From positions 1-7,346 of the forward strand of contig NZ_CAMXYE010000071.1 of assembly GCF_947253055.1 (NCBI RefSeq): a DNA stretch of 7,346 nt, given 5' to 3'. The notes beneath the pieces were generated by a model, which searched no databases, had not been told where the DNA came from, and saw nothing but the letters and a program-made list of their open reading frames with translations. A program made the translations under genes and the position numbers. Source of the DNA: an uncultured Arcanobacterium sp. Lineage in GTDB: Bacteria; Actinomycetota; Actinomycetes; Actinomycetales; Actinomycetaceae. Positions 1-7,005 of this stretch are shown here, piece by piece. Numbering within the stretch: the stretch's first letter is position 1; every line of letters starts with the position of its first letter.

Positions 1-372
1 ATCTGCTACTGCTCTAATTACATCCGTAATTTCTGCTCCGCGCACCGTCTTGAGCAGAAAAGCTTTTGCGCCCGCTTCGAGGGATTCGGCTACGGCGTCG
101 TCGTCATCAAAAGAAGTGAGCACAATGCACTGTGTATGCGGAGAATATTCACGCAACTGCTCGATAATATCTAGCCCGGTTCCATCCGGCAAGCGTAAAT
201 CAATCAGGGCTACTTCCGGCTGCATAAGCTCCGCCCGGCGCAAAGCTTCACTTACGGTACCGGCTTCTGCCACCACATTTAACCCTTCAGAGCGGTCTAT
301 GACTTCCGCTATTCCGCGTCTTACCACTTCGTGGTCATCGATAATCATCACATTAATCAATTTACTTTTCAT
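1..372 (-). CDS. NarL/DevR-type response regulator, receiver domain only (C-terminus outside window)
   Basis: The minus strand reads 124 codons from ATG at 372 to the window edge without a stop, so the gene is partial at its C-terminus. The protein is a CheY-like receiver domain: the acidic pair Asp12-Asp13 in MIIDDHEVVRRG, phospho-acceptor Asp58 in LIDLRLPDG, Thr86 in VLTSF, and Lys108 in FLLK. The DDHEVVRRG and LRLPDG motifs resemble DevR/DosR and other NarL-family regulators, whose C-terminal LuxR-type helix-turn-helix would lie off-window. It would be a cytoplasmic DNA-binding regulator phosphorylated by a sensor kinase; no kinase is visible here. A strong AGGAG at 379-383 supports the start. 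That site overlaps the mutM stop, which leaves a 12-nt gap and suggests translational coupling. Family is secure; DevR orthology and the signal sensed are not. Confidence 0.9.
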   Translation of the reverse strand, partial: MKSKLINVMIIDDHEVVRRGIAEVIDRSEGLNVVAEAGTVSEALRRAELMQPEVALIDLRLPDGTGLDIIEQLREYSPHTQCIVLTSFDDDDAVAESLEAGAKAFLLKTVRGAEITDVIRAVAD

Positions 373-378
373 AGATTT

Positions 379-386
379 CTCCTCTC
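379..386 (-). promoter_or_regulatory. Ribosome binding site of the response regulator, overlapping the mutM stop codon
   Basis: Reading on the minus strand, GAGAGGAG sits six bases ahead of the ATG at 372 and shares bases with the mutM TGA at 385-387. It is one of the strongest Shine-Dalgarno sequences in the minus-strand gene series and fixes the response regulator start. Confidence 0.75.
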
Positions 387-1257
387 AGCTTGGCCTCTGG
401 CATTGCGGGCAGTAGTACGAAGATCGTCCGGAAATTTTTTCTCTTACTAAAAGTGTGCCACATCGCGCACAAGGCTGCCCAGCGCGGCCATAAGCCTGCA
501 AAGAACGCGAAAAATAACCGGATTCGCCATTTACGTGCACATAGAGCGCGTCAAAAGAAGTGCCGCCAGCTGCTATCGCCGCGCGCATCACTTCTTGTGC
601 CTGTTGATAAAGCATAATTATTTTCGCCGCCGGGAGCTTATCAACTGCCGTACCCGCATATATCTGCGCAGCATAGAGAGCTTCATCGGCATAGATATTG
701 CCAATCCCCGAGATACAATTCTGCTCTAGAAGCAGCGATTTTATCGAAATTTTCCGGTTTTTTACCCGCTCTACACAAGCGGAAATATCTACTGCCGGGT
801 CTAGTGCGTCGCGGGCAATATGAGCCGCGCTGCGGGGAATATAAGCTAAATCTGTGCCGCATCCTCCCACTTTCTCATCAAGCGTAGGAATTAAAGTATC
901 GGGAAGTAAATAACCAAAAGTGCGCTGATCAATGAAATCAAGGCGCGTGCCATCTTCTAGGTGCAGAGTGGCACGCCGATGCGGGCTGTGCGCACTATTT
1001 ATCCGAAATTGCCCCGACATTCCGAGATGAGCCACTAAAGCTCTCTTTTCGAGCTGGTTTTCTTCCTCAAGTACAAACCAGAGAAATTTTCCGCGCCGCG
1101 CCACCTCTTTTATGCGTTTTCCCACTAATTCTTGCAGGCCAGCAGCAGATTTCCGCGCTACGCGCTCATGAAATTCTTCCGTTCGCACAATTTTTTTGTT
1201 GAGCACATGCGAAAGCAATCCGCGGCGAATCGTTTCCACTTCTGGCAACTCTGGCAT
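385..1257 (-). CDS. mutM: Formamidopyrimidine-DNA glycosylase (Fpg/MutM)
   Basis: A bifunctional glycosylase/AP lyase of base excision repair that removes 8-oxoguanine and formamidopyrimidines. At 290 residues it is slightly longer than E. coli Fpg. The N-terminus is the family signature MPELPEVET, which supplies the Pro2 nucleophile and Glu3. Lys57 in RRGKFLW matches the conserved beta-hairpin lysine. Met80 in HLGMSG, and Arg112 and Phe114 in QRTFG, match the helix-filling residues. The helix-two-turn-helix holds GIGNIYADE with Asn187. The C-terminal zinc finger is intact as C-X2-C-X16-C-X2-C (Cys263, 266, 283, 286) with Arg278 before the second pair. Every key residue is present, so it should be active. 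It starts one base after the rnc stop (TAA-A-ATG) with no clear Shine-Dalgarno sequence, so translation probably depends on coupling. Confidence 0.97.
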   Translation of the reverse strand: MPELPEVETIRRGLLSHVLNKKIVRTEEFHERVARKSAAGLQELVGKRIKEVARRGKFLWFVLEEENQLEKRALVAHLGMSGQFRINSAHSPHRRATLHLEDGTRLDFIDQRTFGYLLPDTLIPTLDEKVGGCGTDLAYIPRSAAHIARDALDPAVDISACVERVKNRKISIKSLLLEQNCISGIGNIYADEALYAAQIYAGTAVDKLPAAKIIMLYQQAQEVMRAAIAAGGTSFDALYVHVNGESGYFSRSLQAYGRAGQPCARCGTLLVREKISGRSSYYCPQCQRPS

Positions 1258-1258
1258 T

Positions 1259-2062
1259 TTACTTAGCTGCTTCCCGCTGGCGTGCCTGCCACTGCCGAGC
1301 AGCTTCCCGCAACGGAGTGAGTATCTCTACTCCTTGCTCCGCAAGTAGAGCATCGTTTCGCGAATTCCCTAAGGGCTCTCCGGCCAGAAAATGCGCATAA
1401 GCATCCCGGCAAGCCGTCAATTTAGCTGCCTTTTGCGATGTTTCCTGTCCTTTTCCCCACTCTAATCCTTGCAAGAGCACATAGGCCGTGTAGCGTTTGG
1501 CATGATCTGGGCCGCTCGCTTCGATTCGATAGCTCACTTCTTCGCTAATTCCCAATTCGCGAATTAATTCATCGACGGCGGTGCGCCAATCGAGTGCCGG
1601 CCCCATTTCCCGCGCCTGCGCAATCTGCGCCGCGAGATGTTTTTCCACTACCGCGCGGGTGGCGTCTATTCCGTGTGTCTTATAGGTAGCGGCAATTAGC
1701 GCTTCTACTGTATCGGAGAGCAGCGAATCTTTTTCCCGACCGCCGCTTTTTTCTTCTCCCTTTCCCAGGCGCATATAAGCACCTAAATCGAGACTACGCG
1801 CAATCTCAGCTAAAGCTTTTTCCGATACACTGGCCGATTTTATTTTCGACATATCCCCTTCTGAGCTCTGCGGATAGTCAGAAAAAATCCGATCTGCAGC
1901 GATGAAACCCAGTATCGAATCTCCGAGAAATTCCAGCCGTTCGTTGTGCTCAGTTTCATTCTCATACGCCCAAGAACGATGCGTAAGAGCGATCTCCAGC
2001 AGCTGCGGATCAATATCTGCTCCCCATTTTTTCAAAAGCAGAGCGTGATCAGAATTATGCAT
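1259..2062 (-). CDS. rnc: Ribonuclease III
   Basis: A dsRNA-specific endonuclease that processes rRNA precursors and structured mRNAs in the cytoplasm, acting as a dimer. The chosen product is 267 residues from ATG at 2062, starting MHNSDHALL. A longer frame back to 2131 adds 23 basic residues encoded inside the DUF177 gene and is rejected. The catalytic domain carries NERLEFLGDS (Glu44, Asp48) and SDTVEA (Asp117, Glu120), matching E. coli Glu41, Asp45, Asp114 and Glu117, so the metal site is complete. A dsRNA-binding domain spans about residues 158-226, from DWRTAVDEL through the GPDH motif to the final Ala/Lys-rich helix; a C-terminal tail of about 40 residues follows. The start overlaps the DUF177 stop by 8 nt, and the Shine-Dalgarno sequence is weak, which suggests coupling. 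Confidence 0.96.
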   Translation of the reverse strand: MHNSDHALLLKKWGADIDPQLLEIALTHRSWAYENETEHNERLEFLGDSILGFIAADRIFSDYPQSSEGDMSKIKSASVSEKALAEIARSLDLGAYMRLGKGEEKSGGREKDSLLSDTVEALIAATYKTHGIDATRAVVEKHLAAQIAQAREMGPALDWRTAVDELIRELGISEEVSYRIEASGPDHAKRYTAYVLLQGLEWGKGQETSQKAAKLTACRDAYAHFLAGEPLGNSRNDALLAEQGVEILTPLREAARQWQARQREAAK

Positions 2063-2645
2063 TATCTTCAGAATCCGTTTCTTTCGCCTCTTCTGCTTGC
2101 AGTTGCGCACGTAGCTCCTCAAGAACTGCAAAACGCGGATCTAGTACTTCGTGGTGGTGCGAATCAGGCAAATCGTCCCATTTCTCTCCGCAGCCAGAGC
2201 AAAGCCCCGGGCAATCTCTTCTACACAGCGGGCGGAGTGGCAAAGCGAGTACCACCACATCGCGCAGTAGCGGCTCTAAATCTACTTGCCCATCTTGAAT
2301 TGCCGGGAAATCTTGCGCTTCATTATCTCCTTCGGCCAGGAGCCGCGCAATTTCTTCTGGAGTAAAGATTACTTCGGAGACTCGTTCGTCGAGGAAAATC
2401 TGCAAAGAATCTAGGCAGCGAGCACATTTACCGCGCGCCTCCGCCTTTATGCTTCCCTGTACTAGCACGCCTTCTGATATGAGCTGCAGCTGTAAATCAA
2501 TTTCTAACGGGGTGCCAGCGGGAATTTCTACTAATTCCAGAGAAATCGCCTCCGAAATAGGCAGAGTTTTTTGATAAGGGAAAATGCCGCCCGCAGCCGC
2601 CGCGATATCGGCTACATAAACTATAAAAGGTGAATTATTCTGCAT
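2055..2645 (-). CDS. DUF177/YceD family protein, probable 23S rRNA accumulation factor
   Basis: A 196-residue member of the DUF177 family (bacterial YceD, Mycobacterium Rv2926c). Members in E. coli and plants have been linked to 23S rRNA accumulation; the molecular activity is not settled. Recognisable parts are a beta-rich N-terminal half with EGVLVQGSI near residues 58-66, a CARC pair (Cys74, Cys77), and the C-terminal signature CRRDCPGLCSGCG (Cys141, 145, 149, 152) followed by a His-rich stretch and DPRF at 169-172. The cysteines suggest metal binding, which is inference. The start is ATG at 2645; an upstream frame to 2756 encodes a basic, unconserved-looking 37-residue extension inside the previous gene. 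It overlaps that gene by 11 nt and rnc by 8 nt. In many bacteria rpmF follows this gene directly; here it does not. Confidence 0.9.
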   Translation of the reverse strand: MQNNSPFIVYVADIAAAAGGIFPYQKTLPISEAISLELVEIPAGTPLEIDLQLQLISEGVLVQGSIKAEARGKCARCLDSLQIFLDERVSEVIFTPEEIARLLAEGDNEAQDFPAIQDGQVDLEPLLRDVVVLALPLRPLCRRDCPGLCSGCGEKWDDLPDSHHHEVLDPRFAVLEELRAQLQAEEAKETDSEDNA

Positions 2646-3207
2646 CTTCTTCAGCCTGAGCTCCTTGCTCCCGCTCCGCCAGCATTTCTTGACCGGCCGC
2701 GATTTGCGCTTGTATCTGCGCGAGGTATTCTTGTACGCCTTGTAACTGCTCGGCAAGAGCGCTGAGAGTATCGGCAGAATACTTATCCGCGCCGCGCTTT
2801 ATTTTCGCTGCGCGCGATTTTGCTTCATCTATTATCTTCGTGCTCTGCGATTTTGCACTCACGGTGATGGAATCCTGAGCCACTAGGCGCGAAGCCTGCT
2901 CCCGCGCTTCTGCCACTATCTCTTGCGCCTTTTTCTTGGCGTGCGCAGTGACGCGGTTAGCTGCCTCCTGCGCCTCATCCGAAACCCGCTCTACATCTTG
3001 CAGTACCGAATCTGCTTCCACTATCTGCGCCGGCACAATAGCGCGAGCAGTCTCTAAAAGATCGAGCATTTCCTCTTTATTGACTAATACTGAGGCAGAA
3101 AGAGGCATCGATTTTGCCTCATCTACCAGAGTGGTAACTTCTTCTAATACTTCTAATAGCGAAGCTCCGGATTCAGATTTTTCTACTTCTGGATTATTTT
3201 CCTGCAT
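2635..3207 (-). CDS. sepIVA: SepIVA-like (Rv2927c-type) DivIVA-related coiled-coil septation protein
   Basis: A 190-residue acidic, Ala/Glu/Lys-rich protein predicted to be largely coiled coil from about residue 60 to 150. The N-terminal block LLEVLEEVTTLVDEAKSMPL, then the LVNKEEMLDLLETAR and IVPAQI segments, aligns by eye with the recalled start of mycobacterial SepIVA (Rv2927c). A later segment around IIDEAKSRAAKI resembles the same protein's C-terminal part. Gene order agrees, since Rv2927c lies beside DUF177, rnc and fpg in Mycobacterium. SepIVA is a cytoplasmic septum-associated factor in envelope growth and division. Automatic pipelines often mislabel such proteins as ATP synthase subunit b or plain DivIVA; no membrane segment is seen here. 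It appears shorter than the mycobacterial protein (about 245 residues by recall), with the loss in the central coiled coil. It starts 14 nt inside coaD with AGGA just upstream. Confidence 0.75.
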   Translation of the reverse strand: MQENNPEVEKSESGASLLEVLEEVTTLVDEAKSMPLSASVLVNKEEMLDLLETARAIVPAQIVEADSVLQDVERVSDEAQEAANRVTAHAKKKAQEIVAEAREQASRLVAQDSITVSAKSQSTKIIDEAKSRAAKIKRGADKYSADTLSALAEQLQGVQEYLAQIQAQIAAGQEMLAEREQGAQAEEDAE

Positions 3208-3682
3208 TTTTCCTGACTTTCTCTTTCAGTGCACTGGCTACGGCGCCTGGCACCAGATCATCGATTTTCCCGCCATAAAAAGCGATATCTTTTACAAAAG
3301 AAGAAGCGATATGAGCTAGATTAGGATCTCCAATAATAAATACCGTTTCTATGCCCGATAGATGCCGATTCAATAGCGACATCGCCTGCTCTCCATCGTA
3401 ATCTGCCGCTCCTCGTAACCCTTTCACTATAGCGGCTGCCTGATGTGCTTTTGCGAAATCAGCAATCAGACCTTCCACTATCTCTACTCGTACCCGCTGC
3501 AGCGGAGCCATTACTTCCTGTGCCATCTTTAACCGCTCATCAGCGCTGAAAAGATATTTCTTTTGCGAATTTCGGGCTACTGCCACGATTACTTCGTCAA
3601 ACATACCAAGCGCGCGCTCTACTACGTCAATATGGCCGTAGGTGATGGGATCGTAAGATCCTGGACATACCGCAATACTCAT
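3194..3682 (-). CDS. coaD: Phosphopantetheine adenylyltransferase
   Basis: Catalyses the penultimate step of coenzyme A synthesis, 4'-phosphopantetheine plus ATP to dephospho-CoA, in the cytoplasm as a hexamer in the family. The 162-residue product is normal length. The nucleotidyltransferase core is plain: GSYDPITYGH at residues 8-17 with the T-x-G-H motif (Thr14, His17), the NSQKKYLF segment (residues 39-45), KGLRG at 87-91, NRHLSG at 105-110, and SSFVKDIA at 127-134, the counterpart of the usual ISSTxVR/K motif. The start is ATG at 3682, whose ATGA overlaps the rsmD TGA. A frame reaching 3742 adds 20 residues from inside rsmD and is rejected because the protein family begins right before the first beta strand (MSIAVCPGSYDP). 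No Shine-Dalgarno sequence is visible, so reinitiation from rsmD is likely. Confidence 0.97.
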   Translation of the reverse strand: MSIAVCPGSYDPITYGHIDVVERALGMFDEVIVAVARNSQKKYLFSADERLKMAQEVMAPLQRVRVEIVEGLIADFAKAHQAAAIVKGLRGAADYDGEQAMSLLNRHLSGIETVFIIGDPNLAHIASSFVKDIAFYGGKIDDLVPGAVASALKEKVRKNAGK

Positions 3683-4248
3683 ATATTTAGCATACTTGGA
3701 TTTTCCCCGCGCACGGCACTCCACACCCGGGTATCTCCCCATTTTCTACAATCGTCGAGAAAAATTCCGGCCGGCCAGCCCGGTTCAGGCGATTTTTTGC
3801 TTCTTTCTACCAGAATCATTCCATCTTCCGCCAAATGCATAGCGCACAGCTCTAAATCAGCAGTTAGCTGGGATTCTTCTAAAGCGTAGGGTGGATCGAG
3901 CATAATTAAATCAAACTTAGGTAGATCTTCCTGCTGTAAATAACTCTGTACTTTCTGGGCGACTATCTCCACGTGAAGATCGCAAGAACGGCGATTTTCT
4001 TTTATTATTTGCACAGCAGCCGGGGCTGCTTCTACACATATGACGCGCGCGGCTCCCCTGGAAAGCGCTTCCAGCCCGAGCGCTCCCGAGCCCGAATAGA
4101 GATCTAGTATGCAGCATCCTTGGATATAGCCATAGTGCTCTAGCCGCGAAAAAATACCTTCCCGAGCACGCTCCGAAGTGGGGCGAGTACCTGCTTTCGG
4201 CACTTTTAGCTTTCTGCCTTTAGCTCTACCGGATACGATGCGCGTCAT
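3679..4248 (-). CDS. rsmD: 16S rRNA (guanine(966)-N2)-methyltransferase RsmD
   Basis: An S-adenosylmethionine-dependent methyltransferase that modifies G966 (E. coli numbering) of 16S rRNA in the assembling small subunit. The 189-residue protein has the family N-terminus MTRIVSGRAKGRKLKVP and RPTSERAREGIFSRL, the SAM-binding motif I ILDLYSGSGALGLEALSRGA starting near residue 47, and the catalytic DPPY at 118-121. Length and motif spacing are normal. The rsmD-coaD pair is a widely conserved neighbourhood in bacteria, which supports both calls. It starts one base after the recG stop (TGA-A-ATG), and its ATGA-type end overlaps coaD, so it sits in a translationally coupled series. Confidence 0.96.
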   Translation of the reverse strand: MTRIVSGRAKGRKLKVPKAGTRPTSERAREGIFSRLEHYGYIQGCCILDLYSGSGALGLEALSRGAARVICVEAAPAAVQIIKENRRSCDLHVEIVAQKVQSYLQQEDLPKFDLIMLDPPYALEESQLTADLELCAMHLAEDGMILVERSKKSPEPGWPAGIFLDDCRKWGDTRVWSAVRGENPSMLNI

Positions 4249-4249
4249 T

Positions 4250-6619
4250 TCAGCTCTTTTCCAAATAATCCACTTCGGCAGCTTGCTCTGCCTCCGCCAC
4301 TAAGCGCCATAACTCTGGGCAGCTTTCAGCACTTTCAATACTTTCAATACTTTCAGTACTTTCTGCCTCCACCAGCTGCAGAGCAGTTTCTTTTGCTGTC
4401 GCTATAATATCGATATCGTGCAGTGCACTCAAAAAACGCAGCGCGGTCTGCTTCCCCGATTGCCGCGCGCCCAACACATTACCTTCTGCGCGCAGTTCTA
4501 AATCTTTTTCTGCCAGTTGGAACCCATCTCGCGTAGCCGCAAAAGCAGTTAAACGGGCAAATGCAAAAGTGCCCGGCGGAGATTGGTGCAGAGCTATACA
4601 GAGAGAATCTTTTTTTCCCCGCCCAATTCGCCCGCGCAGCTGATGAAGTTGGGAAAGGCCAAATCTTTCCGCGTCCATAATCACCATCATGGTCGCTTCG
4701 GGTACATCAATCCCCACCTCCACCACCGTGGTACAAACTAAAAGCGGAGTACGCCCGGCGGCAAAATCAGCCATGGCGACATCTTTTTCTTCACTACTCA
4801 GTTGCCCGTGCAATATCCCTAAATTAGAAGTGGCGAAACCCGGGCGTGCTTGCAGCATTTGGTAGACGTCTTCCACCGTGTGCAATGGTTTTTCCGAGTT
4901 TTCCGTAAAGGCCGGTAGCAAGGTACCGTCTTGCGAATCAGTACTCGACGGCGTGTCTGCTTCCCCTGCTTCCGTTACTCCAGTAAAAAGCTCTCCTTCC
5001 GTAGTCACTTCTTCCGCATATGCGGAAATACGCGGGCAAACTACGTATACTCTTCCTCCCGCTGCAATTTCCTCTTGCGCCCGCTCCCATACTCGTTCGG
5101 CTAAAGCATTATCCCAATAAGGCACCAAGAAAGTGCCTATTTCGGGGCGGCCGGCCGGTAAATCGGGAAGCGTCGATATTTCTAAATCACCAAAAGTGGT
5201 CATAGCGATAGTGCGTGGAATCGGCGTAGCCGTCATTACCAGCATATGCACTCCAGCTGCCAATTTTGCTCGTTGATTTACGCCAAAGCGATGCTGCTCA
5301 TCTATCACTAATAGAGCTAAATCGGGAATCTGTACCCGCTCTTGTAAAAGTGCATGGGTACCCACTATTAACTGCGCCTGCCCGCTGGCGATTCTCCCTA
5401 AAGCAGCCCGTTTTTCCTTCATACTCAGAGAACTGCTCAGCACCTCGATACGTAACTCTCTCTCCCAGTCGGCGCGTTTTTCTCCATCCCAAGGGCGATA
5501 ACGAGCAGAAGCCAAATCTCCAAGCAGCCGATACAGGCTAGTGGCGTGCTGGTAGGCCAACACTTCAGTGGGAGCCAATAATACTGCCTGCTTACCGTTG
5601 TCTATTGCCTGCAGCATTGCCCGCAGCGCTACTACCGTTTTTCCTGATCCCACATCGCCTTGTAGAAGCCGGCGCATAGGAGTAGCGGAGTGCATATCCG
5701 CCGCAATTTCTGCTCCCGCCTGCTCCTGCCCCGGCGTAAGCGCAAAAGGCAGTTCCGAAAGTAATTTCGCGGCTAACCCCTCGGAGCGCAGCGGACATTC
5801 CGGAGCTGCCTGCCGCCGTGCTTGCAATTTTCGCCGCGCCAAGACGGTTTGCAGTATCAGCGCTTCTTCATGCTTCATACGCTGGCGCGCAGCCGCTAAA
5901 GTGTTTTCCGAATCGGGGCAATGCAATTGCTTTAAAGCTGTATAACGATCTGGCAATTCATGCTGCCGCCGATAAGTTTCTGGAAGCGGATCTGGAAACT
6001 GCTGCGGATTAAAAAGGGGCCAAATCGTTTGCACGGCTTTCTCTATTTTCCAAGAAGGCACTTTTGCAGTGGCGTGGTAAATAGGAATTGGCTGGTCAAA
6101 ATGGGCAGCAGCCGCATCTTCGCTATCTTTCAATACTTGATATTCGGGGTGATTTAACTGTAGAGCACCCCGATAAGTGGAAATAGTGCCAGAGAAGACG
6201 GCGCGCGCTCCCACTGGCAATTGCGTTAAGTGAAAATTCAGAGGGCGCGAATTTTTCGCAAAGAAAGTCAGGCCGAGATCGTGTGCACCGTCGCTAATTA
6301 CCATGCGTAAAATAAAGCCGCGGCGGGCCCGCATAGGGCGTATATTAGCTTCTACCACTTTTGCCACTACGGTGACGTCCTCCCCCTCCCGCACTGCCTC
6401 AATTGGTAGAAGCTCTCCGCGTTTTGCGAAGCGGAAAGGCACGTGGAAAAGCAAATCTTCGGCCGTATATAGCTGCAATTTTTCCAATGCTTTTGCCGAG
6501 CGCCTCCCGATGAGCCTTTCCAGAGGAGTGGAAAGCAATGTGTATTCTTCTGCTGGCAGAGCTGGGGCAGTCACTCCCGCAGGCGCAAGTTTTTTCTGGC
6601 TTTCCATACTCTCCAGCAT
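4250..6619 (-). CDS. recG: ATP-dependent DNA helicase RecG
   Basis: A superfamily 2 helicase that regresses stalled forks and processes branched intermediates. The 789-residue product is longer than E. coli RecG (693). The N-terminal wedge/OB region spans about residues 75-165. Helicase motifs: GDVGSGKT (Walker A, 321-328), DEQH (440-443), TATP (463-466), EVGIDVPEA near 634-642, and LRGRIGRG (661-668). The RecG-specific C-terminal region follows, with DLELRAEG and LGARQSG (706-722). Two features account for extra length: an acidic Ser/Thr-rich insertion at about 536-580, of a kind seen in other actinobacterial RecG proteins, and a five-copy X-Glu-Ser repeat at 752-766. The ATG at 6619 is preferred because GGAG lies seven bases upstream; an ATG at 6607 and a TTG at 6634 are alternatives. 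It is the first gene of the minus-strand operon. Confidence 0.96.
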   Translation of the reverse strand: MLESMESQKKLAPAGVTAPALPAEEYTLLSTPLERLIGRRSAKALEKLQLYTAEDLLFHVPFRFAKRGELLPIEAVREGEDVTVVAKVVEANIRPMRARRGFILRMVISDGAHDLGLTFFAKNSRPLNFHLTQLPVGARAVFSGTISTYRGALQLNHPEYQVLKDSEDAAAAHFDQPIPIYHATAKVPSWKIEKAVQTIWPLFNPQQFPDPLPETYRRQHELPDRYTALKQLHCPDSENTLAAARQRMKHEEALILQTVLARRKLQARRQAAPECPLRSEGLAAKLLSELPFALTPGQEQAGAEIAADMHSATPMRRLLQGDVGSGKTVVALRAMLQAIDNGKQAVLLAPTEVLAYQHATSLYRLLGDLASARYRPWDGEKRADWERELRIEVLSSSLSMKEKRAALGRIASGQAQLIVGTHALLQERVQIPDLALLVIDEQHRFGVNQRAKLAAGVHMLVMTATPIPRTIAMTTFGDLEISTLPDLPAGRPEIGTFLVPYWDNALAERVWERAQEEIAAGGRVYVVCPRISAYAEEVTTEGELFTGVTEAGEADTPSSTDSQDGTLLPAFTENSEKPLHTVEDVYQMLQARPGFATSNLGILHGQLSSEEKDVAMADFAAGRTPLLVCTTVVEVGIDVPEATMMVIMDAERFGLSQLHQLRGRIGRGKKDSLCIALHQSPPGTFAFARLTAFAATRDGFQLAEKDLELRAEGNVLGARQSGKQTALRFLSALHDIDIIATAKETALQLVEAESTESIESIESAESCPELWRLVAEAEQAAEVDYLEKS
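4322..4366 (-). repeat. Five-copy 9-bp tandem repeat inside recG encoding X-Glu-Ser units
   Basis: On the plus strand the units are gctttcagc, actttcaat, actttcaat, actttcagt, actttctgc. The two central units are identical and the others differ by one to three bases. The unit length is a multiple of three and is in register with the recG codons, giving residues 752-766 as [15 protein letters not shown]. Copy-number change by slippage would add or remove three residues without shifting frame. Confidence 0.85.
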
Positions 6620-6620
6620 A

Positions 6621-6630
6621 CCCTCTCTCC
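6621..6630 (-). promoter_or_regulatory. recG ribosome binding site
   Basis: Reading on the minus strand, GGAGAGAGGG precedes the ATG at 6619. Its GGAG core is seven bases from that codon, normal spacing, whereas the ATG at 6607 has only a short three-base spacing from another GGAG. This decides the recG start. Confidence 0.6.
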
Positions 6631-6659
6631 GCAAAGTGCCCTATCCCACTGCTATCGCC

Positions 6660-6689
6660 TTGGATTCAGAGCAGTTTTTAAGTTATGAT
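6660..6689 (+). promoter_or_regulatory. Probable housekeeping-sigma promoter for rpmB
   Basis: TTGGAT at 6660-6665 and TATGAT at 6684-6689 are separated by 18 bases, close to the TTGACA/TATAAT consensus. Transcription would start near 6696 and give a leader of roughly 50 bases before the rpmB start. The region is also AT-rich against its surroundings. The operon on the other strand must also start in this 124-bp space; a minus-strand TTGCAA at 6702-6697 followed by an A-rich stretch is the best candidate there, but it is too weak to annotate. Confidence 0.6.
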
Positions 6690-6730
6690 TCTTTAGTTGC
6701 AATTCTTATATGGGCCTGTGCCCAAACGAT

Positions 6731-6737
6731 GGAGGAG
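6731..6737 (+). promoter_or_regulatory. rpmB ribosome binding site
   Basis: GGAGGAG lies six bases ahead of the GTG at 6744. An in-frame ATG at 6729 overlaps this site and would have no Shine-Dalgarno sequence of its own, so the GTG is the supported start. Confidence 0.8.
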
Positions 6738-6743
6738 ATAATC

Positions 6744-6935
6744 GTGGCTGCTGTTTGTGAAGTATGCGGTAAAGGTCCGCGTTTTGGCAAGAGCGTCTCG
6801 CATTCCCACGTGCGCACCAATCGTCGTTGGAATCCGAATATTCAGCGGGTTCGCGCATTAGTAGATGGCACTCCTAAGCGGCTGAACGTCTGCACCTCTT
6901 GCCTAAAAGCAGGTAAGGTTACGCGCAATATCTAG
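6744..6935 (+). CDS. rpmB: 50S ribosomal protein L28, zinc-ribbon (C+) form
   Basis: A 63-residue large-subunit protein beginning [20 protein letters not shown] (GTG start read as Met). The segment [19 protein letters not shown] is the conserved L28 core. Two CxxC pairs, Cys5/Cys8 and Cys50/Cys53, form the zinc ribbon of the C+ paralogue. Actinobacteria often keep a second, cysteine-free L28 for zinc starvation; whether this genome does cannot be seen. The chosen start is set by GGAGGAG at 6731. The gene stands alone on the plus strand with its own promoter and terminator, divergent from recG. In many actinobacteria a DAK/YloV-type gene lies between rpmB and recG; it is missing here. A longer frame reaching back into recG is an artefact. 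Confidence 0.96.
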   Translation: MAAVCEVCGKGPRFGKSVSHSHVRTNRRWNPNIQRVRALVDGTPKRLNVCTSCLKAGKVTRNI

Positions 6936-6959
6936 CAGAAATACTTAATAACCACAAAG

Positions 6960-6990
6960 AGAAGGTCTCGCAGAGGCCTTCTTTTTATTT
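6960..6990 (+). terminator. Intrinsic terminator of rpmB
   Basis: AGAAGGTCTC pairs with GAGGCCTTCT, giving a ten-base-pair stem with one G-U pair and a three-base GCA loop at 6960-6982. TTTTTATTT follows directly. It lies 25 bases after the rpmB stop, so rpmB is monocistronic. Confidence 0.88.
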
Positions 6991-7005
6991 CTCTACCCAC
7001 TTAAA

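Noticed and set aside
50..415. Plus-strand open frame of 121 codons
   Set aside because: It lies antisense to the response regulator, which has clear receiver-domain motifs and a strong ribosome binding site. The plus-strand translation has no recognisable domain.
2063..2131. N-terminal extension of RNase III
   Set aside because: The 23 extra residues come from a different frame of the DUF177 gene and precede the normal family start. ATG at 2062 overlaps the upstream stop in the pattern seen across this operon.
2646..2756. N-terminal extension of the DUF177 protein
   Set aside because: The 37 extra residues are basic, lie inside the sepIVA-like gene in another frame, and precede the recognisable domain.
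3683..3742. N-terminal extension of CoaD
   Set aside because: The enzyme's first beta strand begins at MSIAVCPGSYDP. The 20 extra residues lie within rsmD, and the ATGA overlap at 3679-3682 is a standard coupled start.
5298..5798. Several 60- to 125-codon frames on both strands across recG
   Set aside because: They are shadows of recG, whose helicase motifs run unbroken through this interval; none shows a domain or a ribosome binding site.
6303..6743. Upstream part of a 210-codon plus-strand frame ending in rpmB
   Set aside because: The first 147 codons are antisense to recG or in the promoter region. L28 begins at the GTG at 6744 with its own GGAGGAG.
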